The notes: generated from the sequence alone by a model not told the origin. A stretch of DNA of 64,000 bases from Dendrophyllia cribrosa (GCA_024195265.1 JAJLRJ010000005.1:28106473-28170472), one strand, 5' to 3'; positions 48,331-59,824 are shown, counted from the stretch's first letter. Translations and numbers: made by a program.

Positions 48331-48439
48331 TGGTAATAAAAACATTCGCTAGACAGGATATTGACAGGACTATTTCAACTTGGTTACTGTCGAGTGAAAA
48401 AAAAAAAAACACTTGAGTCATGTTATGCAGTTTAAACGT

Positions 48440-48650
48440 TTGAATCAAGAGATTAGCTTTTGAGTCTGTGGATAAAATCCTAAAGTGTGACTATTCGAAT
48501 GAAAGCTATCGAGCAGCACTTTCCAATCGTACTGTTTATTATGCTTTGCAAGGTCAAGTTCTAACTTTGAGTCTGTGGATGGAATCCTGAAGTGTGACCA
48601 TTCAAATGAAAGCTAATGAGCAGTACTTTGTTATGGTAGTAACTGTTTTT
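48440..48650. repeat. Inverted remnant of the 106-bp minisatellite
   Basis: Two diverged units in reverse orientation (GAGTCTGTGGATNAAATCCT, AAGTGTGACCATTCAAATGA, GAGCAGTACTTT). Confidence 0.85.
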
Positions 48651-48907
48651 CGTTTTCGTTTTTTTTTTCTACAAATTCTTATTTTTGCTACCATTGACAG
48701 GGGTAAAGTTACTTTGTTGTTGTTAGGCCAGCTGCAGGTTTAAAACGTCATAAAAACCCACTACGAAATTAACTTAATTTTGACAAATTGTGAAGGTGAC
48801 ATGCCTGTCAACTTGGGATCTGTTTTAAAACGTTCCGGCGTCCTTTTAAAGCAGCAATACAACTTATCGTATGTGCACAAAAACTCGCATCAGTATAGTA
48901 GGAAATA

Positions 48908-49840
48908 ATGGTGATAACTAACCTTACTGATGATGGAGACCACAAAGCATTCCAAGAATTGTATTGCTCGGTAGAATTAGTTGAAGGGATACACAACCAG
49001 TTGATATGTCTCTCTGTGTTAAACGTTTTTCTATCCTTCACTGCATTTCTGGGTAATACTCTGATCCTAGTCGCCCTTCACAAGGAGTCTTCACTTCACC
49101 CGCCCTCCAAACTCTTGTTTCGTAGCCTAGCAACAACTGATCTAGGTGTTGGTATTATTGCGGAGCCCCTTAATGTTGCTTTCTGGATATCTGCGGTGAG
49201 CGAACGATGGAATATTTGTCACTACCTAAAAATTGCCAATATCGTAACAGCTTATATTTTGTGTTCAGTATCTTTGTTTACATTGACTGCAATGAGCGTG
49301 GACAGACTCCTCGCCCTATTGTTGCGGCTCAGATACAGACAAGTTGTAACTTTAAAGCGAACGTATCTAACTATAACTGGTTTGTGGTTTGTGTCCATTG
49401 TCGGTTCAACAATGTCATTTTGGAACTATCTCATAACCGTATGGTTTGGCTATGTAGGTGTCTCACTTTGTCTAACCATCTCGATGTTTTCTTATACTAA
49501 AATTTTTCTTACCCTGCGTCATCACCAAATTCTAGTACAAGACCACATACATCAAGACCAACCGAGTCAAACAATTCCACTGAACGTGGCGCGATACAGA
49601 AAGGCAGTGTCCAGTGCCCTGTGGTTACAGTTGACATTAGTTGTCTGTTATCTGCCGCATAATATAGCGGGAGCTTGGATGACTCAAAGAGGACTATCTC
49701 CATCTGTCTTCATTGCTAGGGAATTTGCGGCGACTCTAGTCTACTTAAACTCGTCAATAAATCCACTTCTTTACTGTTGGAAGATCAGAGAAGTGAGGCA
49801 AGCAGTAAAGGAAGTGTTCAGACAGCTTTGCTGTATTTAA
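48908..49840 (+). CDS. Intronless rhodopsin-like (class A) GPCR, 310 aa, nested in BRCA2
   Basis: A complete seven-helix receptor in one exon. Landmarks: Asn5 (NLT) glycosylation site, TM1 GN at 49-50, TM2 LATTD at 74-78, TM3 end SVDRL at 131-134 (DRL for DRY), TM6 CYLP at 247-250, TM7 NSSINPLLY at 281-289, then a short helix 8 and a terminal Cys pair (LCCI) suited to palmitoylation. ECL2 is very short (SFWNYLITVWFGY). Cys104 lies before TM3 but at unusual spacing from DRL. The gene lies in sense orientation within the 6.9-kb intron before the giant BRC exon of BRCA2. It is a relative of the receptor at 4144-5082. The single-exon form suggests an origin by retroposition or cnidarian GPCR expansion. 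Ligand unknown. Confidence 0.9.
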   Translation: MVITNLTDDGDHKAFQELYCSVELVEGIHNQLICLSVLNVFLSFTAFLGNTLILVALHKESSLHPPSKLLFRSLATTDLGVGIIAEPLNVAFWISAVSERWNICHYLKIANIVTAYILCSVSLFTLTAMSVDRLLALLLRLRYRQVVTLKRTYLTITGLWFVSIVGSTMSFWNYLITVWFGYVGVSLCLTISMFSYTKIFLTLRHHQILVQDHIHQDQPSQTIPLNVARYRKAVSSALWLQLTLVVCYLPHNIAGAWMTQRGLSPSVFIAREFAATLVYLNSSINPLLYCWKIREVRQAVKEVFRQLCCI

Positions 49841-51344
49841 TTCCTATGTTTTTCACACTGGCAAAAAGATGGTGTTGCTCGTGATTGGGGAGGATATAAA
49901 TAGCATAAACCCAGTACTCACTTCAGTACATGCATGAATTGTGAAACATCCGCCACATTTGTTGTAATACGTGTCCAGAATTCAGACAAGGAATTGCGAA
50001 ATTATTCATTTCGATATTATTCTGCTCCATCACATGCAAAAGTGATGTACTATGGGAACGGATTCTTTTAGAAGTGTTAGTCGCAATAGAAAATGTGTAA
50101 AAGTCAACGAAAGTTTCAATATACAATCAGCTCCTTTCCTTCTACATCAAAGCAATTTTGCGCGCGTAGGTTTAAGCTGAGCGATCCAACAATTCCAGTT
50201 TTTCAGCTTCAAGAGCAAGCATAAAAGAAACTAAGACAGGTCCAGCTGGTAATTGTGTTGAAGTTGAACGTTTAAATACCTTGTCTGCAATATGCCAAAC
50301 GTTCTGAATATAGACTCAGAGAAAATGCTTCATTTTCTCCTCAGTAGAACATTTAAAGCCTGAACTTTATGTAAGAAAAAGGGTAGTTTAACATAAAAAA
50401 TAATAACAAAAACAGTTGAATGCAATACTCTTTCAAGTACATTTCTTTCGAGTACATTTCATGCCTTAAGCTATAACTCAAATTCGCCAAATAAAAATCT
50501 TCTTGGAGATATCAGATATCGTTTAAGATATTTGAAATTAATGTAATTGAGAGCATTACTTAGTATTATTTTCCTTAGTAAAACTGTTACCTCGAGCTGT
50601 CGTAACACTAAAATTGGAAACCTCAACTTTTTATGTTTTTCGACGGTTCAAGAAAATGTCATTTGAGTACAAAAAGATCAGCTGGACTTTTCAGAAAATC
50701 AACAGCTATTTGAAAATTCCGGGGGGAAGGAAGATTTTCTTCCCTAAACTTTTCTTCATTTAGACGCTAAAATATGTCGCCAAATAACACAAAGCTATTC
50801 GTTGAGACTGTGCTGGCTAAACACAATTATAAGCCACTGCTACGAAAGCTAAGAAAATACCGGGAACTCTGGCTTTCATTGGCCTTTTTTCCATGTTTTC
50901 CCCATTTTTCTAGAGGGCTAGCTTGCGTAGTTTGCGTATAGCCGGCAGTGCAAGAAAATGCTGGAATCGTGCGCTATTTCTTTTGCGTGTTTACAGCCGA
51001 ACGGTACAAATCCTGTAAAACATAACTTGTCTTTATTCATCGTCCCAAAGCCAGCGAAATGCGTTTAATATTAAAGGGACAGTACCCCGGCTCACATACA
51101 CACTCGTCTCCTGAAACATCCATCTTAAAACGTTTTGAGCGTTTGTAAATGCCGATCGAAAGCGACGCCGCGGACGCGACTCTACTACTTTGTTCATTCG
51201 CGCCAAATTCGAATCTTTGGCAAATTAACCAATCAGAAACAAGCTGGTCATTTCAAACCAAAAACAAACGGCCGCGAAGCATCTAGGGTGATACTGGGCC
51301 TTTAAAGAGACAGTTCCCCGGCTCATGTATCATGTTTTCATGAC
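49841..51344. other. BRCA2 intron 6, no gene recognised
   Basis: AT-rich, then at about 51070-51340 two GGGACAGTNCCCCGGCTCA words (51079, 51308) that may flank a further element. Confidence 0.45.
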
Positions 51345-51629
51345 TAGAGCAGTTTTCAATTGAGTGTCGTAAAACCAAAACCAAAGTAATTACTCTGACC
51401 AATCACAGCAGTCGTAAACAATTCAATGAACCAATCAGAGCTCGAAGCAATTACATGTCGCGGGCGCCAAGCGCGGGAAAAGCGTGCGAGCAAGTCACGA
51501 TTGGTTTTGGTTTTACTTCTGATTGGTCGAGAAAGTGGCGCGAGATTTTTTAGCCAATCACAAAGCGTAGCAATGCAAAACCAAAGCAATTGTGTAATTA
51601 CTTTCGACACTCAATTGAAAACTGCTCTA
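51345..51629. mobile_element. MITE, TAGAGCAGTTTTCAATTGAG family, copy 2
   Basis: Perfect ends TAGAGCAGTTTTCAATTGAG and CTCAATTGAAAACTGCTCTA. The interior is the reverse complement of copy 3. Confidence 0.95.
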
Positions 51630-51711
51630 TCACCAGGAGCTTGCTTTATTACCTCGAAACAGAAAGGGAAGTATCGCCAAAAGTGATTAAAGCAAATTAA
51701 TATTAACTAAA

Positions 51712-51997
51712 TAGAGCAGTTTTCAATTGAGTGTCGAAAGTAATTACACAATTGCTTTGGTTTTGCATTGCTACGCTTTGTGATTGGCTAAAATATCTCG
51801 CGCCACTTTCTCGACCAATCAGAAGTAAAACCAAAACCAATCGTGACTTGTTCGCACGCGTTTTCCCGCGCTTGGCGCCGCCGACATGTAATTGCTTCGA
51901 GCTCTGATTGGTTCATTGGATTGTTTACGACTGATGTGATTGGTCAGAGTAATTACTTTGGTTTTGGTTTTACCACACTCAATTGAAAACTGCTCTA
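51712..51997. mobile_element. MITE, TAGAGCAGTTTTCAATTGAG family, copy 3
   Basis: Same ends, opposite interior orientation to copy 2, 82 bp away. Both are highly similar to each other and to copy 1 at 14635. Confidence 0.95.
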
Positions 51998-52034
51998 ATA
52001 CTGAATAGACAAAATAATGGCTAAAAGAGTGAAA

Positions 52035-52240
52035 ATTCCAAAATAATGGCGATTTTGATTTCTTCACCGCCTGTCACGAAATCCTTCCATCCTTGAAATC
52101 TTGCAACCCTGCACTTTTTCTACAAACTACTGCTTTCTTTTTGCTCTATGGAATCTTTTTATCCAATTAAAGTGTATATTTGGTGGTATTTGGAGATATA
52201 AAAACTTTTGTTATTTTGGCCGGATATAGTGTCCCCTTAC
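52035..52240. repeat. Dispersed repeat, copy 3
   Basis: TTGAAATCTTGCAACCCTGC, TTTTGCTCTATGGAATCTTT and TATTTGGTGGTATTTGGAGA match the family at 16190-16350 and 18640-18890. Confidence 0.75.
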
Positions 52241-54017
52241 ACTTCAATAACATTCTTTCAAAATTCAAATTTGTGCTGTGTATTTCAGTAATGAAAATCC
52301 TTGTAAATTGACAGTGGCAAAATATCAGTTTTTAAAAAAGTTTAACTAGATAAACAAAATTGTGAAAAAAGAACACAAGCATTATTCGCAACTAATCTTC
52401 TCCTTCTTATGATCTGTGTTATTCAAAAGAGGAGTAGCACCGTTGTAAAAACGCATTACTTGTGTAAATTATTAGTAATGGTCAGGAAAGGCAAAGTCAA
52501 CACTTATTAATTCATTTCATGTAGTTGCAGGTGTGTAGTTTGTAACCTTTTAACTGAAAATTAAATTAATTAGTTTTATTTCTTGTGCAATTTGAATTCA
52601 GTGTATACTAGAAACAGAAACGAAACTGGAACAAGAACGTAGTTTAATTTTTCAGGAAGACATAAAAGAAAAAAAATCATGTACATTTATTTGTAGGCGC
52701 GAAGGAGTCATTGGCTGAACTAAGATTCCTTTTCTGTTTTGAATTATGTAGTTTTCAATTAAGCAAAACAAACACGCCTTCTTGTTTTTAAGCTGCAAGT
52801 GATCACAAGTGTTATCTGTATTTAAACGCTGCAACTAGAATCAAACGTTTTACTTTTAAAATGCGCCTTTAGAAAAATGTTTTGTTACAACAAATAAGTT
52901 TTTTTTCTGCTTTTGTGAGTTTAAATTAAGATAAACCGATGACACGAAAAAAAAAAGTTACAAACACGAGAGTGCAGACGTAGTTATACGTTAAAAATAG
53001 TATGACTTGTTCCATGTTCAAAAACACGTTTCTGCAAAGAATTGCTGTAACGTGATATTGTCTGAGTAACTAGTTTTCGCCATCAGCGCCTGAATTCACA
53101 TTTAATTTACCTGGGCAAAACAAGCCATTTTTCACAAAGACGAGGTTCTATGTGTATGTCAATATATCACTAAAAGGTGTATTACAAATGTACAATGTAG
53201 ATTACCATAAATGCAACTCGAGGTTTCGTAGGAAGTACTAGACTGCAAGTAGTTCCTTTTTCTCTCTCTCAGGAAACAATCATGCGAGCGGAACATGTGA
53301 GCATGTGATAATTGTCTGCCTCGAGGGAACACCATGCACCGACTTCCTCTTAATAGCCATTGTTTTTTTGTAATAGTCTTTGATATTTTTTGACATACGA
53401 TGATATCAAGCAATCTTAAAACCCCTCTGCTGTGCTTGCCAACAGCGTTTGATCGCCTTTTTTAAGTCTGCATTTGGAGATCAGTCATAATTTTATACAT
53501 TTGAAACGCAATAGTTTAATATCTGGAAAGGGCTTCGCCGTGAGTATTCTCCGTCCAGGTGTTAAGATGGGCATTAGCAAATTTTTGGTGAAACCTAACA
53601 AAATGCTCGGAAGGCTTCCTTACTCGGGACGAACACACTGTAATTTTCTATAGAGTTATTTTAACTCCAAAAGTGGAATGAAAATTTTAGGTTCAAAATA
53701 ACCCCTTTTTTGGGTCATTTTAACTCCAAATTTAACTCCGAATCCGGAGTTTAAAATAACTCCAACCGCTAATGAAGTTCATTTAATTTTACTACACAGG
53801 AAGATAACTGCTTTTGGGGGTTAAAATAACTCAACTTTGGAGTTGAAATAACTACGAAAAAACGAAAAAATTAACTCCAATGCAAGGAGTTAATTTAACT
53901 CCACTTGGGCCCTATTTACATGGAAAGGGGATGATCCTAGTGCTAGGACCATCCTAGCGCGACATGTTTTCTGCTTTCAGTTTACATGCGAAGGGTTGCA
54001 TTTGGCCTTAGCGTTAG
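52241..54017. other. BRCA2 intron 6, last part
   Basis: No exon seen. The stretch 53657-53920 is rich in inverted AACTCCAAA/TTTGGAGTT and AGTTATTTTAACTCC words, probably a decayed inverted-repeat element. Confidence 0.5.
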
Positions 54018-54120
54018 GATGATCCATCCTAGCGCTAGGATCATCCTACCACTAGGATCATCCTACCACTAGGATCATCCTACCACTAGGATCATCCTAC
54101 CACTCAGATAGGATGATCCT
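54018..54120. repeat. 17-bp tandem repeat before the giant BRCA2 exon
   Basis: CTAGGATCATCCTACCA starts at 54035, 54052, 54069 and 54086, with flanking inverted GGATGATCC words. The unit is itself partly palindromic (GGATCATCC/GGATGATCC). It ends about 45 bp before the exon 7 acceptor. Confidence 0.9.
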
Positions 54121-54163
54121 ATTTAATCTGACCCGTTTCGACCCATTTCGTTTTTCTTCTTAG

Positions 54164-57100
54164 GTTCCTCACTGTCACCAAGTATAAACGCCCAGTCCTT
54201 TCTAACTGATAATGTATTGGACGGAACTACTAGAGATCAGCTAACGAAGGTCCCTTATTATACCAGCGAAACCCCAATAAACAATGCCACGGAAATTAAC
54301 ACTGACACCACGACAGAAATGACGCTGAACCAAGAAACCGAAACGACCACAGGATACCCAATGAACCAAGGCATTGAAACCATCACAGGGATCCCAATCA
54401 ATCAAAGTACAGAAACTACTCCTGGCTCAGCAGATGACTGCAGTTATCTTTCCAGGAGGTCAATTTGTAAAGTTTCCGGATTGAGACTGTCCGCCAGACC
54501 CAAAAGATTCTTTTACCCAACTGCGAGCCAGGTTGTTAAAAAAGATACAGGGAAGCGTTTCAGGGAAAATACCACAGCTGTTAACAATTTACCAATTTCG
54601 CAAAATAAGAGGCCGACTGCTACAGTTGAAACCTATGACCCTAAGGTTGATGATGGAACATTGTGTTACGCGAGTAGTGACAAGGAAAGTGAAGGTGAAA
54701 TGTCAGTGGCTAAGAAGGTGAAGATTTACGATAGGCGGCAGAATTGTGAAAATGTCGAAGATGCAGCGCCGATGTCTTCTGCACTGAAGGACACTAATAA
54801 AGGCGATCATGAAGCAGTGTGCTACTTGAGTAGTGACCAGGATGGGGAAAGTGAAATGCTAGTGGCGAAGAAAGTGAACATTTACGAAGGAAGTGAACTT
54901 GAGAGAGACGCAGCTACAGTGTCTACTGTAATTAACGAAACCGATAAAGACGATGGTATTCTCTTTGATATGGACACGCTCAGCCAGTTTCCATTAGAAT
55001 CTGTGCTGTCTCCTCCATCCTTAAATTGTAATTCAGTTGCCTTGAATGTCGATACCTGTTCATCCTCACGGCATAAAATGAATGTCACCTTTACGATTAC
55101 AGCAAAAGAAAAAGATAGTAGCAGTGAAAAGATCGATACTCCGAGCGATCTCAAGGGCGATTATATAGCCCAGGAGTTTGCAGGCTTCCTTACAGGAAGT
55201 GACAAATGCGTTTCAGTTTCTCCGAAAGAACTAACCAAATCAAAGACAAGCATTGAAGAGGTGGACAGTATGTTAGATGTAAAAGAGAGACCAAGTGAAG
55301 ACCAACCAGGGAGCTCAAACGTAAGCAGGACAAAACATCAAGTTGCCAATACACAGGAAAAACGTTTACGCGTGAATATAGTGCATTCCTGTCGTCGAGG
55401 TAAAGGGATCGAAGAACTTGCAGAACTTGATCGGCAACGTAGAGCTGACCATACCATTCCTAAAGAAGAAAGTATTGCTGACATTGATGAGAATCGTGCG
55501 TTTTGTGGCTTTTCAACGGCTAGTGGTAAACAGGTTCGCTCCTCTGAAGCTGCAATGAGACAGGCGAGAAAAACCTTGAACGAAAGCGACGCCGAGTTAA
55601 ATATAAACAGTAGGGTGCGAACTTCAGAAAAGGTAGGACCATCTTTTGAAACAAGAAACAAACAAAGGACCTCACAGAAAGATGTTAATATTCTTCTTGA
55701 TTTTCACAATGTACCCTGCATTGCGACTGAAAATGGTTTGGAAACCTTGTTACGAGACTCTTTAGATGGCGCAAAGAAACACCACAGAAACGAGGATGAC
55801 GTAGTGTTGCCGCGGCCAGACTTCTCAGATTTGAAAATGTGCGAAAAAAGTGCACATGGTTGCGTTTATTCTGCTTCAGGTAATCCAAATGAAATCGAGG
55901 GCATCGCCTTAAAAAACGCGGATGAAATTTCCTCTAAACATATTGAAACCTGTAACGACTCATTACTTGAGGACTTATTGAATGACTGCAAGAGAAAACG
56001 GAGAGATTCCATGGACAACATAAGGGAAGAAAAAGAAAGAATGAAGGAAAACCTTACTTTGGATGAGGACTCTGAATGCAAACATTTTAGCTCGGCTTCT
56101 GATGATCAAGAAGCTTTGGACCAACCAGAAAGCATTGCGACTGAACGTTGCCTTGGTTCTACGTCGATAAACCGACCAACATCGACCTTGCTAAGTTGTG
56201 ACGTTTTTCACACTGCCAGTGGCAAGTCTGTTTCGATATCAGAGGAAGCTTTGACCAAGGCAAGAAACACTTGGAACAAAATCGAAGAGGAGGTTACGCT
56301 CTTCGGAACTGACGTCCAACCAAGCATGGAACGTAAAAACGTAAACGGTTTTCACAAAGTTCCAGCTAGAGCCGTTGAAAATGGGAAAAGTTATTTAACT
56401 GTTGGCAAAGGCAGTGTGGATCAAATTGAGGAGCGTATAACTTTTGATGGTGGAAATAAACAAGTGACAAATTCGTCAGGTTTCATTGGATTTCGAACAG
56501 CTGGTGGTAAGGCCGTGGAAATTTCTGACGGTGCTTTACAAACTGCTAAAGACACAATAAAGGCAATTGATGACGAACTTTTCACTGAAGGCCAAAGCAA
56601 ATCAACGGAGCATTCTCCAAGTTTATCCGGGTTTAAAACAGCATTTCACGGGGCTGATAATAATATTGAAAGACATTTAAAGGTTACGAGGGACATAACA
56701 AAGGAGGTCGAAAATAACATCTCCAAAGGAGAACAGGGTAACAGAGTTTCTAATTTTTCTACATTTTCAGGGTTTCAAACTGCCGGGGGAAGGAAAGTGA
56801 TTTTCTCCGAGGAAGCATTGGAAACTGGGAAGGACATTATGAGACGACTTGCAGCAGACTCGTCAGGAGAACACCGTGATGAAAAAAACGAGCCATCTTT
56901 GTCCGTTTCAAATGTAGCCCGTTTTTATTTGGCTAATACAAATAACGTTTCCGTTTCCAAACGTACCTTGGAAAAAGAACGAAAAGACGTTTCAAGAAAT
57001 GCTAATACCAGAAGGGAAGAGGTATTTAAAAAAATGCGTAAAACAACTGGCTTTTCTGGATTCCAAACTGCCTCCGGGAAACAAGTAGAAATGTCGGAAG

Positions 57101-59824
57101 AAGCTTTGCACAAAGGAGCGCAGATAATGCAACAGATTGACTGTTCTCATGAACAAAGTGTTTGCAACGGTAGACAAAATGCTCATCGTTCATCTGGTGT
57201 TCCTAGTTTATTCAACGTCACCGGAAAGAGCGGAATGTCAGAGGTATTAGAGAATGAAATATGTTTTACAGACCGTTTGAACAACTTTTTAGAGCAGCAA
57301 AATGGGAAAAAGGATGCGAATATAATCAAAAGTGCGGGTTTTCAAACGGCCGCTGGAAAGAGTTTGATGCTGTCCGAGGACGCATTACGAAAAGGGGCAG
57401 AGATGACGCAAGGAATTGACAAATCACTCCAAAATAGCAAGGATAAAACTGGCGGGAGAGTCGTTAATTTGTCTAAAGAGTCGCTAGATAAAGGAGCGAC
57501 GATAATGCAACAGGTTAAAACAACTCTTGAAGTGAGCAAGGGAAACAACGTTTCCTATCCAAGGAGTGCTAGTGGATTTTCTGGATTTCAAACTGCAAGT
57601 GGACAGTGTGTTAAACTGTCTAAAGAATCCCTTGAGAAAGGTACTTCGCTAATGCAGCAGATTGACAAATCTCTCGAAGAGAGCAATTACAACGACACAT
57701 CTTATCCAAGGAGTAAAAGTGATTTTTCTGGCTTTCACACTGCAAGTGGACAGTGTGTTAATCAGTCTAAAGAAGCGCTTGAGAAAGGTGCTTCCATAAT
57801 GCAGCAGATTGACAAATCTCTTGAAGGGAGCAAGGACAGCAACACATCTTATCCAAGGAGTAAAAGTGATTTTTCTGGCTTTCACACTGCAAGTGGACAG
57901 TGTGTTAATCTGTCTAAAGAAGCGCTTGAGAAAGGTGCTTCCATAATGCAGCAGATTGACAAATCTCTTGAAGAGAGCAAGGACAGCAATACATCTTATA
58001 CAAGAAATACAAGTGGTTTTTCTGGTTTTCAAACTGCAAGTGAACAAAGTGTTAAAATGTCTAAAGAAGCGCTTGAGAAAGGTGCTTCCATAATGCAGCA
58101 GGTTGACAAATCTCTTAAAGAGAGCAAGGACAGCAACATATCTTATCCAAGAAGTACAAGTGGTTTTTCTGGCTTTCAAACTGCAAGTGGACAGAGTGTT
58201 AAACTGTCCAAAGAAGCACTTGAGAAAGGTGCTTCCATAATGCAGCAGATTGACAAATCTCTTGGAGAGAGCAAGGACAGCAATACATCTTATCCAAGAA
58301 GCACAACTGGTTTTTCTGGCTTTCAAACTGCAAGTGGACAAAGAGTTAAACTGTCTAAAGAAGCGCTTGAGAAAGGTGCTTCCATAATGCAGCAGGTTGA
58401 CAAATTTCTTGAAGAGAGCAAAGGCAAGAGCGTGCCTCATTCACCGAGTGCAACTGGTTTTTCTGGCTTTCAAACTGCAAGTGGACAGAGTATTAAACTT
58501 TCTAAAGAAGCGCTTGAGAAAGGTGCTTCCATAATGCAGCAGGTTGACAAATCTCTTGAAGAGAGTAAGGACAGCAACATATCTTATCCAAGAAGTACAA
58601 GTGGTTTTTCTGGCTTTCAAACTGCAAGTGGACAGAGTGTTAAACTGTCCAAAGAAGCACTTGAGAAAGGTGCTTCCACAATGCAGCAGATTGACACATC
58701 TCTTGGAGAGAGCAAGGACAGCAATGCGTCTTATCCAAGAAGCACAACTGGTTTTTCTGGCTTTCAAACTGCAAGTGGACAGAGAGTTAAACTGTTTAAA
58801 GAAGCGCTTGAGAAAGGTGCTTCCATAATGCAGCAGGTTGACAAATCTCTTGAAGAGAGTAAGGACAGCAACATATCTTATCCAAGAAGTACAAGTGGTT
58901 TTTCTGGCTTTCAAACTGCAAGTGGACAGAGTGTTAAACTGTCCAAAGAAGCACTTGAGAAAGGTGCTTCCACAATGCAGCAGATTGACACATCTCTTGG
59001 AGAGAGCAAGGACAGCAATGCGTCTTATCCAAGAAGCACAACTGGTTTTTCTGGCTTTCAAACTGCAAGTGGACAGAGAGTTAAACTGTTTAAAGAAGCG
59101 CTTGAGAAAGGTGCTTCCATAATGCAGCAGGTTGACAAATCTCTTGAAGAGAGCAAAGGCAAGAGCGTGCCTCATTCACCGATTGCAACTGGTTTTTCTG
59201 GCTTTCAAACTGCAAGTGGACAGAGTGTTAAACTTTCTAAAGAAGCGCTTAAGAAAGGTGCTTCCATAATGCAGCAGATTGACAAATCTCTTGAAGAGAG
59301 CAAGGGCAGCAGCACATCTTATCCAAGGGGTACAAGTGGTTTTTCTGACTTGCACAGTGGACAGAGCGTTAAAATGTCAAAAGAATCACTAGAGAAAGGA
59401 ACGAAGATAATGCAGCAAACTGACAAATCACTAGAGGAGAACGTCGACAAATGCGAATCAAGCACAACTGGTGTTTCTGGTTTTCAAACAGCGGCCGGTA
59501 AATCAGTCCAAGTCTCGGATTCGGCTCTCGCCAAGGCGAGAGAAACGATGGCTAGCATCGAGAGCGAACTTCGTTTGCTGTCTTCGGAAACTGGAAATCC
59601 TCCATTTCAGATTGTACCTGAGGCGACGGGGGTAACTACGCCCTCGTCAAAAAGAAGGAGCTTTGCTGAACACGACGAAGCTGTGTCCCGTGAGATTCTT
59701 GAGAGTTCGGAAGCCCTCCTTGCTGATGAACCATTCATGGATGTATCAGATTACCTGCTCGACAGGCAAGGGCGATCTGGTTCTGGTTCATCAGTGGAAA
59801 GGGAGAAAGGCAAACGTCATGAAG
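54164..59824 (+). CDS. BRCA2: BRCA2 exon 7 (giant BRC-repeat exon)
   Basis: Acceptor TTTTTCTTCTTAG, phase 1, about 1887 codons, equivalent to human exon 11. After an acidic disordered part come BRC motifs, each an F-x-T-A core that docks in the RAD51 monomer interface, followed by a helix. Diverged copies lie near 55498 (FSTASGKQV), 56202 (FHTASGKSV), 56479 (FRTAGGKAV), 56764 (FQTAGGRKV), 57049 (FQTASGKQV) and 57331 (FQTAAGKSL). A half unit without FxTA is at 57451. Then come the tandem array (57574-59469) and a last diverged copy (59470-59578, FQTAAGKSV). Degenerate cores lie between (for example GFKTA near 56627). The end is set at GAAG-GTAAAA (59824), 18 bp before an in-frame stop; this phase-1 end does not fit exon 8 as called. 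SREILESSEALLADEPF may parallel human AVEIAKAFMEDDEL. Confidence 0.9.
57574..59469 (+). repeat. BRCA2: Tandem BRC array, 13 units of 147 bp
   Basis: Unit starts (GGN or GAT TTTTCTGG) at 57574, 57721, 57868, 58015, 58162, 58309, 58456, 58603, 58750, 58897, 59044, 59191 and 59338: twelve exact 147-bp units (49 residues), then a 132-bp degenerate unit. Consensus: GFSGFQTASGQSVKLSKEAL, EKGASIMQQIDKSLEESKDS, NTSYPRSTT. Unit 4 has ASEQ for ASGQ. Unit 13 has lost the FQTA core (GFSDLHSGQSV). Units 8-9 and 10-11 form an identical 294-bp duplication. Confidence 0.97.

Noticed and set aside
57649..59175. Two long minus-strand frames (263 and 244 codons) opposite the BRC array
   Set aside because: They repeat every 49 codons like the sense BRC units and exist because the 147-bp unit has no antisense stop in that frame. 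No independent domain or start.
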